Assembly (NCBI RefSeq): GCF_003711515.1
Contig: NW_021167086.1
Coordinates: forward strand, 186,001 to 250,000
DNA from: Sodiomyces alkalinus F11
Taxonomy: Eukaryota > Ascomycota > Sordariomycetes > Glomerellales > Plectosphaerellaceae
Direction of reading: 5' to 3'
Length of the DNA stretch: 64,000 nt
This document shows, one piece after another, positions 34,843-46,098 of this stretch. The notes beneath the pieces were generated by a model. It searched no databases. It saw only the letters and a program-made list of their open reading frames with translations, and was not told the DNA's origin. How positions within the stretch are numbered: the first letter of the stretch is position 1; each line of letters begins with the position of its first letter. The position numbers and the translations under genes were made by a program.

Positions 34843-35180
34843 ACGGGCAGGCACGGCTAAAGTAAAATGCAGCTCGTACCCCCTCATAATGAAGGTTAGG
34901 GGCAATATATATTTTCAACCTCGTCAACCTCCTCCTTTCTTCCTTCACGCTACTTGTGTGGCCCAAAAGGCCACCATTCTCGCTCGGCCAAACCGCTGCT
35001 GATATCTCGGTTGTTAAAAGGGATGTGCAAAAGAATCAAAAGGAATTCGAAAAGAGAGAGAAGAAAAAGAGAAAAACCAAAGCATGCTATAATCCCGGGT
35101 CGTTTCCCTCTTCATCTCTCATGCGCTTTTTACGTTTCCATGAGCATACCCATATCCTTTAGACGTTCGTTCGGTGGTAG
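34843..35180. other. convergent 3' region of TRM11 and GID4
   Basis: Contains both 3' untranslated ends, with a purine-rich stretch at 35030-35080. No ORF is supported. Confidence 0.5.
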
Positions 35181-36638
35181 TTACCGAAACTCAATGGCAG
35201 GGACACACCCCCTGTCTTCGACGTGTTTGAGCTCAAGTTGCTGGAATCTGGAGGGGAAAAGAAGAAGGTCAGTTAGCATACCGTCCAGGGGCGCGCAATA
35301 TGAACCATGTTGGAAAGAAACAAGGCAAAAAAAAAAAAAAAAAAAACTCACTTCTCGCTCTTGGAGTGAAAGTAGATACCGCTAACTTCCCCCTTGACCT
35401 GGTTGAAGCATATGTAATAGAACCCCTCGAAGCTCGCCCCCGTGATGGTGCGTACTCGGTGATCGGGGACGAGGAAGTGCTCTTTCCACCGCATGAAGAT
35501 GTTCTCTTTTTGCGCGACATTGTTAATGAACACGGGGCCCTTGCGCACGGTTCTCAGGTACGGCTGGAAGGCGCTGAACTTGTTCCAGTGGCTGAGGTCG
35601 ATCTTGTCGGAAGCGCCCCAGCTCTCGTGTTTCGTGAGGAAGCTGTACTTGGTGCCGATGATCTCGCCCTCAAAGTACGTCGTCAGGGTTGGGTGGTCCT
35701 CGGTCAATCCTGGCTGCGCTGTCAGCTTTTTTTTTTCAACCCTTTCCAAGACAAAGAGGCGGGGACGCGTCAAGACGGACCTTGGATGCGCAGGTATCCG
35801 CAGAGAAAAGATTCCCTCAAGTCGACATGCTTAATCTCCACTTGGACGTCGTACACTTGTTTCTCCGATTGCTGGGTTCCATGGAATTTGCTACCGGGTC
35901 GGAGGAACGAGGATGGCGTAGTCGGGATCACCTGTTTGAAAACGGAAACGAGTCTGTTAGTTGGTTTGTAGACATGAATTGCGAGGGATCAGATCAGCCG
36001 AGGGAGAAAATGCGCACCCTCATGCTGGGGAAGTCAGAGCCCATCGAAGGGGCCGTGTGGTACTCCTCGTCATCCACCGGGCTGGCGTTGCCAACTTCTC
36101 GGTCCCTACCGGAGCCCCCATGCTGCGACGGACCGGCAATGGATTCGCGAGAATTACCGCCGGCGTGGTCATTTAACGGTATTCGCACGCCTCCCACAGC
36201 GGGCGACCGACTATTCTCAGCCCCGTCCATCTCCTTTACGGAATCCGGCTCTGCGCTGGGGCCCGGCGTCGTACCGGCAGTGGCGGTGGATTCGGGGCCC
36301 GGTGACACAGTTGTTGATCGCGACGATATGGCGGAGGCAGGTTCATCCTCGACCATGGCGTCAGCTTCCGTATCGTTGGCAACGTTGGTATCGTTCGTAT
36401 CGTTATTGCGAGAAGACGTGGAGACAGGGACAGGTACAGGGACAGGGACAGGGACTGGCAAAGTCTGTCGGGTGTCTGCGGATTCTTCCTGAACGTCGTC
36501 CTCCATATCACTTTCCCGTTGACCGTGCTCTGATGCCGGCAGCCAACCCAGAGAGGAGGATCGCGGGTCGCCGTCCTCAGGACATGATGTGCTGAGGGAT
36601 GGGGGAGAAGAGGGATTATTCGTTGAAGGGGTCGGCAT
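35181..36638 (-). CDS. GID4: GID complex substrate receptor Gid4/Vid24
   Basis: Recognises proteins with N-terminal proline for ubiquitination by the GID/CTLH E3 ligase; in yeast this degrades gluconeogenic enzymes when glucose returns. Exons 36638-36018, 35931-35781, 35709-35352 and 35247-35181 join to 398 aa. The first 207 residues are disordered and Ser/Pro/acid-rich, with a Pro-Val repeat (PVPVPVPVPVPV). The domain (PF09783) starts in exon 2: SSFLRPGSKFHGTQQSE, VYDVQVEIKHVDLRESFLCGYL, then GLTEDHPTLTTYFEGEIIG, WGASDKIDLSHWNKF and ICFNQVKGEVSGIYFHS. These form the beta barrel that holds the degron. Intron donors include a GTCCGT. Intron 3 opens with a run of about 20 T. Confidence 0.94.
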
Positions 36639-37878
36639 GGTGGTAGTTGAAGCGATGGGGCTCGGCTGGTTAGGGAAGTTCGGTCAGACGGCGAGAAGCT
36701 GAACAATCGTACTATATCGTAATTGGCGGTGGCAACGAAAACACAGGGAAGAGGGGCCGCCCGCGGAAAGAGGGAAGAATTCCCAGTACTCGAAGAAAAC
36801 GGGCGACGGGTGACATAAACCGATCAAGGAGGACAACAGCAGGAAGTAGTGTGCGTGATCTGGTAGCCGGCAGGAGGCAACTGAAAGATCGTGACGAAGC
36901 TGTTAATGTTCGAGTTTTTGCTCGGTTACTGCGAAACTCGGAGCACGATGCGATATGAAAGGAGTGGTTGAAGGGCTGCAAAAGCAGAGCGCTTGGCGGT
37001 ATGAATGTGGCGATGCGATCAAACGAACACAACTGGCATGGATGCGCAGTTGGAAAGGGGTGGAAGCCCTCTCAGGCGGCGGAAGACATGGAGAAGAAGA
37101 TCTTCCCAACCTGGCGATGACAGCCAAGAAAATGAGGCCGCAAAACTGCAGGCTATACTAACCGTTAAGGGACGGTCAGGGTAACATAACAGGGTCGGGG
37201 TCTGCCAGCCAAAAGGAAGTGAAGGTGATGCAGTAGGAAGAATGCGGGCCTTCGGAACTTTGGGTTGAAGAAGAAAAAGAAGAAAAGAAGAACAGATGAA
37301 CCCCCGAAGACGGAAGACGGAAAACGGCGTGTACACTTAAACTTGTTCCTGGGGTAGGTACCTTAGGGAATAATTATGGGGTACCTATATCTACCTTACC
37401 TACTAGTGTAATGACTGTCGAGTCACTTGGGCGGGACAGCGGGACCCTCTGGGGATCTGGAGGTCATTGGCCTGTGCGTCCTCCGCGGGTTGTTATATTT
37501 GCCACCACATGCCGGACCGTATCCACCTGGCGGGTAGCACGGAGGACCCCGGGCTGCCCCGGATACGCGATCAGAAACACACCAGAGATTCGTGCAAAGA
37601 TCGAAAGGTCAGGTCCATGTCTTTCAGAATAATAGGGATGGTATCATTAGAACAGTTTCCCCTTGGCGGCGCCTCCATTTGTGAAATCAGAAGAGCAAAT
37701 CACATAGGCCCGACCCGGCCTAAGGGTATGCCACGATCATAGGCAATTTTCCATGCTATGCTCCCCACCGCTTCCTGTTCTATCCAGTACAGAATACGCC
37801 TCCGTTTTTCTCCTGCCCTTTAGCACATTATAGGGTATCATCATGTCGTCATGCTGGCAAAGTCCGAACCGTCGTTGT
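36639..37878. other. GID4 upstream / MAGO downstream region
   Basis: 1.2 kb with no supported gene. A minus-strand frame at 37019-37336 is hydrophobic but lacks features. GGTA/TACC-type motifs with inverted arrangement lie at about 37353-37406. The CT-rich minus strand near 36650-36900 could be GID4 leader. Confidence 0.5.
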
Positions 37879-38675
37879 TCAGATAGGCTTGATCTTGAAA
37901 TGAAGCGCAATCAAGCTGAAGACTAATGCCTTCAAGTCTTGCACAAGATAGTAGAAGACACGCAGGCCTTCGGGATCCGCCGATTCCGTCACGTCCACCA
38001 AGGAGCCGATTTTCGCCGTCTGTCATCCAACCGGGTCAGCGCAAGTTCTCGTTCAACCCAACCAATGTAGGGACTACCGACCTCAAAGAAGATTTTCTCG
38101 TTTCCCAAGTGGATCTCGAGTTCTTGCCGTCCGTCCTTGTTCTTCTGTGGCCATTTCGAGTCGTCTTCCCTATGGAGAGTGTCAGTATTTCTTCTCGAAC
38201 ATGGTTTCCCGGCTCGACAGGCGTCTCGTACTTCAGGATTTCGCTGGTCCGAATAATGCGCTTGATCTCTTCGACCACCAGAGAGCTGACACACACTGTG
38301 AAGTTTTATTCGTCAGCACCTTATATGGCGGATTGGGTGGACAATGCAGGATTCGGCCGGCACTTCATACTCTCTTTGCGGATCAAGCTATCGTTTCGGT
38401 AGTTGGAGTTGTTGGCATAACGGGCGACTGCGCTGCGTCCATCTCCTACAGCTTTAAAGTCGAATTCTACGCATCGGATTAGTTAGAAAATGTGTCGCCA
38501 ATTGAGGGGCGACGGGGAGTCTAACCAAGAAACTCATGACCAAATCGCCCAGAGTGACCAGAGCTGCGAGGCAAATGTTAGTGAATAGATCGAAAGCTGC
38601 ATTATTCTTTTGTTTTCCCATAGACAGCCGCCCGTACTAATATCGGATGTAAAACGGTTCGTTCATGGACGACAT
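37879..38675 (-). CDS. exon-junction complex protein Mago nashi
   Basis: Core exon-junction factor that binds Y14/RBM8A. The gene is invisible as a single ORF because five introns split 465 coding bases. Exons: 38675-38638, 38563-38526, 38466-38371, 38295-38232, 38169-38082 and 38019-37879, giving 154 aa. The joined protein reads [20 protein letters not shown], then [60 protein letters not shown] and [20 protein letters not shown] before the end ALHFKIKPI. All are near-identical to Mago proteins of other eukaryotes, which confirms each splice. A fungal insertion ([10 protein letters not shown]) precedes RYANNSN. A 7-bp tandem repeat (GTTGGAC) sits about 20 nt upstream of the start codon. Confidence 0.95.
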
Positions 38676-39341
38676 TTTGTCAGCGTCCCAATCGTTGGAC
38701 GTTGGACGTTGGAGCTGATCACTTGTCAAGTTTGGTCGGATATTCGTTCGTACTCGATATTCTTCTCGTCTGTCGCGATGCTGCAAGGCTGTCGTGGGGC
38801 AGCGAAAGAGCTGAAGAGCTTGGAGCAGCCTGCAGGGCCAAGGCCAGAGGTGGGGTCAAATCCAGTACACGTGTAAAAGGGTGGCCTCGGATGCACTGTT
38901 GATCCGACCCGGCTCAGGGGAGTCCAATCACGTGCCATCTTCGCTTACTGCCACCTGTTCGGGGAGGCAGGCCAGATGTCCAGACATACGACCCGTCTAA
39001 ACACCGTTATTCAAGGGCGAGGGTGGCATCTAATTCTCACAGCTCGCGACGACTCCAAGCCTCCCACCGCACTCTTGACAAAGCGCTCAACATTCGCCGG
39101 ATGGTCTAGGTTTTTTATGTACTCGACCTACTACCAGAGCTGTGTGCCCGGCAGATATAGCTCTCCGTTCTCTCATCCACCCTTTCCTCAACCCCTGCAT
39201 ATCTCCACCGCCTTCAACTGCGCCCTGCAGCCCATTCTCAGCCTGCAAAGTTATCCTTTCCACCAACATCGACCGATATAGCAACCCGATTGTACAACCC
39301 TTGCTGACGCGCCGGCATCTGCCCGCACCACCGTCGTCGCC
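38676..39341. promoter_or_regulatory. divergent promoter, MAGO (-) and beta-COP (+)
   Basis: 666 bp between two start codons. It includes the heptamer repeat at 38694-38713 and a C-rich leader just before the beta-COP ATG. No gene seen. Confidence 0.55.
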
Positions 39342-42300
39342 ATGTCCTTCCTCGAGAATGCCTACAGCTTAGTCCACCAGGACAATGCCGCCGACGTTCC
39401 CAGCATGTCCGAGCTCCGGACACAGCTCGAAAAGGGCACCGACGAGAGCAAAGTCGAAACAATGAAGCGGATCCTCACCGTCATGCTCAATGGTGACCCA
39501 ATGCCGCAATTGCTCATGCACATCATCCGATTCGTCATGCCTTCCAAGCACAAGCCTCTCAAGAAGATGCTCTACTTCTACTACGAGATTTGTCCCAAGC
39601 TCGATTCCACCGGCAAGCTGAAGCAGGAGATGATTCTGGTTTGGTTAGTTTTGTGCTCTCCGACTTTGTCCACTTTCCTCGCTAGGTGCCTTGCTATTCG
39701 GAGCTGACTTTTTTTTTTTCTTTTTCCTTTTTCTTCTTTGCCTCTAGCAACGGCATCAGGAACGATCTTCAGCATCCGAACGAGTACATCCGCGGCAATA
39801 CCCTCCGCTTCCTTTGCAAACTCCGCGAGCCCGAACTCATTGAGCCCCTCCTGTCTTCTGCAAGGCAATGTCTCGAGCACCGTCACGCCTATGTCCGGAA
39901 GAATGCCGTCTTCGCCGTCTCGTCCATCTACCAACACTCTCCTTCCCTTATCCCTGATGCCTCCGACCTCATCAGCACCTTCCTCGACGCCGAATCCGAC
40001 GCCACATGCAAGCGGAATGCCTTCGCCGCCCTCGCCGCCATTGACCATGACAGGGCTTTGCTACACCTCAGCTCGGTGTTCGAGGGGATCCCCAATGCCG
40101 AGGAGCTTCTGCAGCTTGTCGAGCTGGAGTTCATTCGCAAGGATGCTGTGAAGAACTCCCAGAATAAGGTGAGACGACTAAAGCGAAGATTAGTGTCGCT
40201 TTCTTTTTTTTTCTTTTTTTTCTTTTTTTTTCTTTTCTCTTTCTGACTCGTTGCTGCAGGCCCGGTACCTCCGCCTTATTTTCGATCTTCTCGAAGCGAG
40301 CACGTCGACTGTTGTATACGAGGCCGCCTCGTCTCTGACAGCCCTCACCAATAACCCCGTCGCCGTCAAGGCCGCTGCAGCCAAGTTTATCGAGCTTAGC
40401 ATCAAGGAGGCCGACAACAACGTCAAGCTCATCGTTCTCAACCGTGTCGATCAGCTGCGCAGGAAGAATCCAGGTGTCCTGGATGACCTGGCCATGGAGA
40501 TTCTGCGTGTTCTGTCCAGCCCTGATATCGATGTTCGGAGGAAAGCGCTCGACATTGCTCTCGACATGGTGTCCAGCAAAAACGTCGAAGAAGTCGTGCT
40601 GCTTCTCAAGAAAGAGCTGTCCAAGACCGTCGACCAGGAATACGAGAAGAGCACCGAGTACCGCCAGCTTCTGATCCACGCCATTCACCAATGCGCCATC
40701 AAGTTCTCCGAGGTGGCGTCCAGCGTGGTCGAGCTGCTCATGGACTTTGTGTCCGATTTCAACAGGGCGTCTGCCGTCGATGTTATCAACTTCGTCAAGG
40801 AAGTCGTCGAGAAGTTCCCGCAGCTGCGCAAGCCCATGGTGCAGAGGCTGGTGGCCACATTGGGCGAAGTCCGGGCTGGTAAGGTGTACCGAGGCATCAT
40901 GTGGATCATTGGCGAATACTCCCTCGACGAGGACGACGTCCGGGAGGCGTGGAAGAGGATACGCGCTAGTCTCGGCGAAATCCCCATTCTCGCATCGGAA
41001 CAGCGGTTGCTGGACAGCGCCGACGAAGGCGACGAGGACAAGGAGCAGCTCAACGGGCATCATCCCAAGCCGGCGGCGCCTTCTGGCTCTCGGAAGGTCC
41101 TCGCAGACGGTACCTACGCCACCGAGACGGCCCTCACGAGCGAGTCTTCGGCGGCCGCCAAGCTGGAAGCCGTCAAGTCGGCGCAGAAGCCGCCTCTGCG
41201 TCAGCTCATCCTCGACGGCGACTACTACCTCGCGACCGTACTGGCCGCCGCCTTGGTCAAGCTCGTCATGCGGCACTCGGACATGTCGACCGACGAGGCT
41301 CGCACCAACGCCCTCCGGGGAGAGGCCATGCTCATCATGATCTCCATCGTGCGCGTGGGCCAGTCCCAGTTCGTCAAGGCGCCCATCGACGAGGACTCGG
41401 TCGACCGGATCATGTCGTGCGTGCGGTCCCTGGCCGAGTTCACGCAGCACAAGCAGCTCGAGACGGTCTTCCTCGACGACACGCGCAAGGCGTTCCGCGC
41501 CATGGTGCAGGCGGAGGAGAAGAAGCGGGCGGCGAAGGAGGCGGTCGAGAAGGCCAAGACGGCCATCCAGGTCGACGACGTGGTGCAGATCCGCCAGCTG
41601 TCCAAGAAGAACGCCACGGACGGCGTCGACGAGCTCAACCACGACCTGGAGCGGGCGACGGGCGCCGAGGGCACGGCCGAGGACCTCAGCTCCAAGCTGA
41701 ATCGGGTGGTGCAGCTGACGGGTTTCTCGGACCCCGTCTACGCCGAGGCCTACGTCACCGTGCACCAGTTCGACATTGTGCTCGACGTGCTGCTGGTCAA
41801 CCAGACGACCGAGACGCTGCAGAACCTGTCGGTGGAGTTTGCTACGCTGGGCGACCTCAAGGTGGTGGAGCGGCCGACGACGCAGAACCTGGGCCCGCAC
41901 GACTTCCACAACGTGCAGTGCACCATTAAAGTGTCCTCGACCGACACGGGCGTCATCTTCGGGAATGTGGTGTACGACGGCGCGCACTCGACCGACACCA
42001 CCGTCGTCATTCTGAATGACGTCCACGTCGACATTATGGACTACATCCAGCCGGCGACGTGCACGGAGACGCAGTTCCGCACCATGTGGACCGAGTTTGA
42101 GTGGGAGAACAAGGTCAACATCAACTCCAAGGCCAGGTCGCTGCGGGAGTTCCTGGAGCAGCTCATGGCCGCCACCAACATGAACTGCTTGACGCCGGAA
42201 GCGAGCATGAAGGGGGACTGTCAGTTCTTGAGCGCCAACCTCTATGCCCGGAGCGTGTTTGGTATGTTCTTTTTTGTCTTTCCTCTTTTTTTTTTGGTTT

Positions 42301-42500
42301 TTTTTTGGTTTTTTTTTTTTTTGGTTTCTTTAACTGACTTGAACACAACAGGCGAGGACGCACTCGCGAATCTGAGCATCGAAAAGGAGGGCGAAGACGG
42401 CCCCATCACCGGCTTCGTGAGAATAAGGAGCCGCTCCCAGGGTCTGGCGCTCAGCCTCGGGTCTCTCAAGGGTATCAACAAGATCGGCGTCTCGGCGTAG
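39342..42500 (+). CDS. SEC26: coatomer subunit beta (beta-COP)
   Basis: Subunit of the COPI coat for Golgi-to-ER and intra-Golgi vesicles. Exons 39342-39643, 39748-40168, 40260-42261 and 42352-42500 join to 957 aa, the usual length. It is an alpha-solenoid adaptin-like protein: QLEKGTDESKVETMKRILTV near the start, HPNEYIRGNTLRFLCKL and HAYVRKNAVFAVSSIY. The second half has the coatomer beta appendage: SDPVYAEAYVTVHQFDIVLD, then FATLGDLKVVERP, a VYDGAHSTDTTVVILNDVHVDIMDYI block and FRTMWTEFEWENKVNI. The last exon ends GISKIG-like (GINKIGVSA). All three introns carry long T/C tracts. A 631-aa frame on the opposite strand is a shadow. Confidence 0.96.
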
Positions 42501-43879
42501 AAGGAGGTATCATCGCCGTTGGGGAGGAGGATCTTGGCCAGATGACAACCACAACGCCCGTTCTTCCTTTTTCTTCTTCTTTCTTCTTTCTTCCTTTTGT
42601 TACTCCTTGCAGTATGTTAGTACGCTTAATGAATATGTCCTGCAACAAAAGTATACGGGAGAGGGGAAGGCGTCGCGTGGCCTTTTTCGGAAGAAGCGGT
42701 ATGGTAGCCTGCGGACGATCTTCCGGTGAGAAGCAAGATGGATCTTGGCGAAGAAAAAGAAAAATGGCGAGACGAGTAGCATGGCATGGGGCAACGTGAA
42801 GGGTGCTGATGAGGATGATCCGTTTGGCAGGTGGGTTTGCTGCGAGGTTAGAGTAAGAAAAAAAAGGAACAGAGAGTCGTTGAGACTGTGGGTGTCAGCG
42901 TCTATCGGAAGAGTAGAGATGATTACGTGGGAATTTCCCATGAGGATCTGATTTGTTTCTTCCCGTCGTTCGTCCACGGAGCTATAAGCGGGCGGCACGA
43001 TGTCTCTTATTTTCGAAGGGCGGGAAAAGCCTCAAGAGGAAGTGATCGCGGTGTTGCTGGGCGTACTTCCACACGAACAAACTCGAGTCCCGTGTCTATC
43101 GAACCAGGCGACCTTGTCCAGGGTCCTAGACCTCGGGATTATTATATTTATTTGTATCTGGTAGCTGTAGCCGGATACATGATGGAGGTCGTGATCGAGT
43201 GAGATATATGCACATTCCGTCTCTCATGACGCTGCCAATTCCCCTTTGCCCGCCTGACGAACTTGTGCTTCTCATCCGACAGACAATCACCGAAGGGAAA
43301 AGGGGTCTGGGAATAAAACAAGAAGAACAAAACGCTAAATATTATTATAGGCCCCGATATCATGGTGGATTGCTTCCCGTCCCGATCACCCACAGGGCAT
43401 TATCCCGTCTAGAGATGCACGAACAGGAAGAGAAGTATGGGGTCGGGTCGGGGGAGACAACGAGAACAATGACACGTCCGGGTCGTAATGGGTGGAGGGA
43501 ACGCTTCGCCAAAACGCCGGGAATAATTAACAAGCAAGAAGAAACGGAAAGCGGTTCGTGAACAAGACGGGGTATTCGCACCCAAAAGAAACGACAAAGA
43601 CCCCAAAAAAAAAAAAACCCGCCAATATCGGCAAGCCAGCATGGCGAGGAAACAGGGGCGATGGGGAGAAGAATGCGTCAGAAGGACGCCCCGCCTAATG
43701 AATGCGCAAAGTTGCCGAAGCGCCCTTTGGTCATCCTCAGGAAGAGGTCTCTTGGGGGGTCACCGCGACGGACTTCGGGTCGGCGCGCAGACGGAAATGA
43801 GATAATATCGAAAGCAACTGATGGTGACGGCTCCCGAGCTCGACCGAGAAAGTGGCGCGGACGAGGCAGCGAGGCACCT
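42501..43879. other. convergent 3' region, no gene seen
   Basis: 1.4 kb between the beta-COP stop and the UBTD stop. Low-complexity A-rich and T-rich patches and no frame with a recognisable product. Confidence 0.45.
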
Positions 43880-45300
43880 CTAACGGTCGAGTACCAAGGC
43901 ATTTACAATGTGGCCTTCTACCCAGCCCTGGGCGTCGAGCGGCAGGTTCTCATTGAGGATCTTGCCCATGTAGGCGATACGGACCTTTCTGGAAGCGGGA
44001 AGCTGGTGCCAAGTCATGTCAGTGGACGGAGGGGGGGGGGATAGACAAATCAATGAATGGACAATGTCGAAAAGAATTGGGACAACATACCCTAGCTCTT
44101 TCGTGGACTCTCCAAGCCAGAGTCCGAATAGATTCCGTCTTCTCCACTGAAACAACAATGTCCCGGCCGGTCTCGCTTAACCGTGCGCGAACGGAGACCA
44201 AATCTTGCGTCTGCACAACGGCCTTGCCCTTCTCTTCTCGTCGTTTTGCGGCCTCATTCTCATCGAGATTGTCGCTGTCGTCGTCGTCATCGTCGTCGTC
44301 GTCGTCGTCGCCGTCGTCATCGTCATCGTCATCATCATCGCCACCGGTCAAGTCGCCTTTGGCGTCTTCGTCGTCTGCTCTCTCGCGGGACCTCCGGTGT
44401 CCTTCCGTCCCGCCGCCCTCGGTGTCATCATCTTCGGCCAGGTTCTCGGGATCGGCGACCACCCATTCCGGGAGCGGGTAGTAGTTCCCCAGGATATCGT
44501 ATACGCCCTGCGCAAGGTTACCGGTGGGTAGGGTGACGTCCGCGGCGCCGAGGATGCTCTGGGCGGTGGCGAGTCCGTCCCTGCCGTCGTCGGCGGCGTC
44601 CTGGCCGGCGGAATCCCAGAGGACCTGGAGGGCGGCGTGGATGGCCTGCCAGATCTCGGGACGGGCGGTCACGCGGGTGTCGAAGAAGTCGGCGCGCTCG
44701 CGGTCGATGGCGGCGCGGGTCCAAGTGCGGTCGGTCGAGGTCCACGCGTGGCGGCGGAGGGGTTTGTTGATGTGCTGGCCGAGGGGTTGGTTCTCGCGGC
44801 GCGATCGTCGGCGGGACTGGACGGGGAGCAGGGTCGAGGCGCTGGTGGTGGAGAAGGTGTGGCCGGGGCGGTCGCGGTCACGGTCGCGGTCACGGTCGCG
44901 GTCGGCGAGCCGGGCGGTGGGCTGAGGCGTGGGTGAAGGTTGGGCGGACGAGTTGGGGCCAGGGGCCGGTGCGGCATCTGGGTCGGGGTGAACTGGGGCC
45001 AGGGAGCCGCCGGGTGAGGGAGGGTTGGGACCCTCGGGACGGGACCAACAGCAACCCTGAATAGGAGGTTAGATTATGATTGTGGAGGGGGCCATGTCTT
45101 GCGAGGCGTACGAGGCGCAGTAGAGCGAGCCAAGCATTGGCAAGGTATCGAACAAGTGAAGAGAAATACATGTAGCTATCCGTTGGGCAAGGACCGGAGA
45201 GAGTTGTCTTGGATCGGGGGCAGACAAATACCAAGACGGAAGGAAGAGGAAGGAGCTTGAAGGGAGGGGTGGGCGAAGGGCAAGGCACGTTGCATACCAT
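43880..45300 (-). CDS. UBTD (DC-UbP) family ubiquitin-domain protein
   Basis: Exons 45300-45298 (only the ATG), 45056-44091 and 44002-43880 join to 363 aa. The protein begins MGCCWSRPEG, suited to N-myristoylation on Gly2 and palmitoylation on Cys3/Cys4; human UBTD1 likewise starts MGNC. The helical UBTD N-domain follows: REREADFFDTRVT-like (DRERADFFDTRVTARPEIW), AIHAALQVLW, then AQSILGAADVTLPTGNLAQG and VYDILGNYYPLPEW, the last a family hallmark. A run of about 22 Asp interrupted by Gly comes next, then a ubiquitin-like fold (VSVRARLSETGRDIVVSVEK, RKVRIAYMGKILNENLPL). Animal homologues act in E2/E3 regulation; the fungal role is not known. An RD dipeptide repeat (RDRDRDRDRDR) lies near residue 50. 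Confidence 0.88.
44278..44342. repeat. trinucleotide repeat (GTC/GAC)n inside the UBTD gene
   Basis: Interrupted GTC/ATC triplets on the plus strand encode the poly-Asp run on the minus strand. Likely length-variable between strains. Confidence 0.85.
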
Positions 45301-46098
45301 TGTGTGAGATGATGCTTGCTGGCTGGCAGAGCTGCCGCTGACTATCCTCCGAGGACTCGTTATGTTTCGGATCGAACTCCCGCAGTGTCTTAACGGCACA
45401 AACAAAGATGGCGAATGGATTTGAAGTAGCGAATGCAAGGTCCCATGCCCATATCCGATAGCCTACCAAATAATGTGGAGAGCTACTGGGAAGAGCTGCT
45501 GGAGGGGGTTGGAGGTTTGTTTGGTAGGTCGGAAGCAGGGGTTGATGGGAGTTCAAATCAAGCCGATCCGAGTCCAAGAGTTGTCCGAATACATGGTAGA
45601 AGATAATAGAGCGGCCTAGAGTCAACTGGAGCTGGGCTGGACGCTGGACGCTGGACGGTGGTGGCAGGTGGAGTGGAGGTGGAAGGGGGAAAAGCAAAAG
45701 GTTGGCGATTGACGGTTGACGGTTGACGGTTGACGGTTGACGTTTGCATCTGGAAAGCGAGTTGAGCAAGTCAAGGTCTCCACTTTCTCGGTCTGGCCGA
45801 TATACCTTAAGGTAAGGGTGAACCTAAAACTGGAGCTTTTTGACCAATGAGAATGCGTTTGAATCCAGCTCATGTCCAAGGTACCAGATCCTAGGACATT
45901 CATTGGCTCAAAATGATGGCCTTATGTAAGGTAACTTAAGGCACTGGGCACAGATAAGGTACCCTTACGGATAGGAATGATAAGATAAGGCAATGTTAGG
46001 TTTCTCTCCCGAGTTAAGGTAGGCTAAGGCTAGAAAGACAAGCCTGTCCCAGCAAACCGTCAACGGGTTGCCAAGGCTAAATGGCAAACTCGAATAGA
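45301..46098. other. UBTD upstream region, DIM-5 downstream region
   Basis: Non-coding. Two 7-bp tandem repeats occur: CTGGACG x3 at 45637-45657 and TTGACGG x5 at 45709-45743. TACCTTAAGGTA-type motifs cluster at 45803-45960. Confidence 0.6.

Noticed and set aside
33682..34905. 407-codon open frame on the minus strand
   Set aside because: Opposite TRM11, whose motifs (VYDPFVGTGSF, CDPPYG) are unmistakable.
37019..37336. Hydrophobic 105-codon minus-strand frame upstream of GID4
   Set aside because: It has a plausible membrane-like composition but no conserved motif, no splice pattern, and lies where the GID4 leader is expected.
40131..42026. 631-codon open frame on the minus strand
   Set aside because: It lies wholly opposite beta-COP exons and its translation is a low-complexity shadow of GC-rich third positions. 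No domain recognised.
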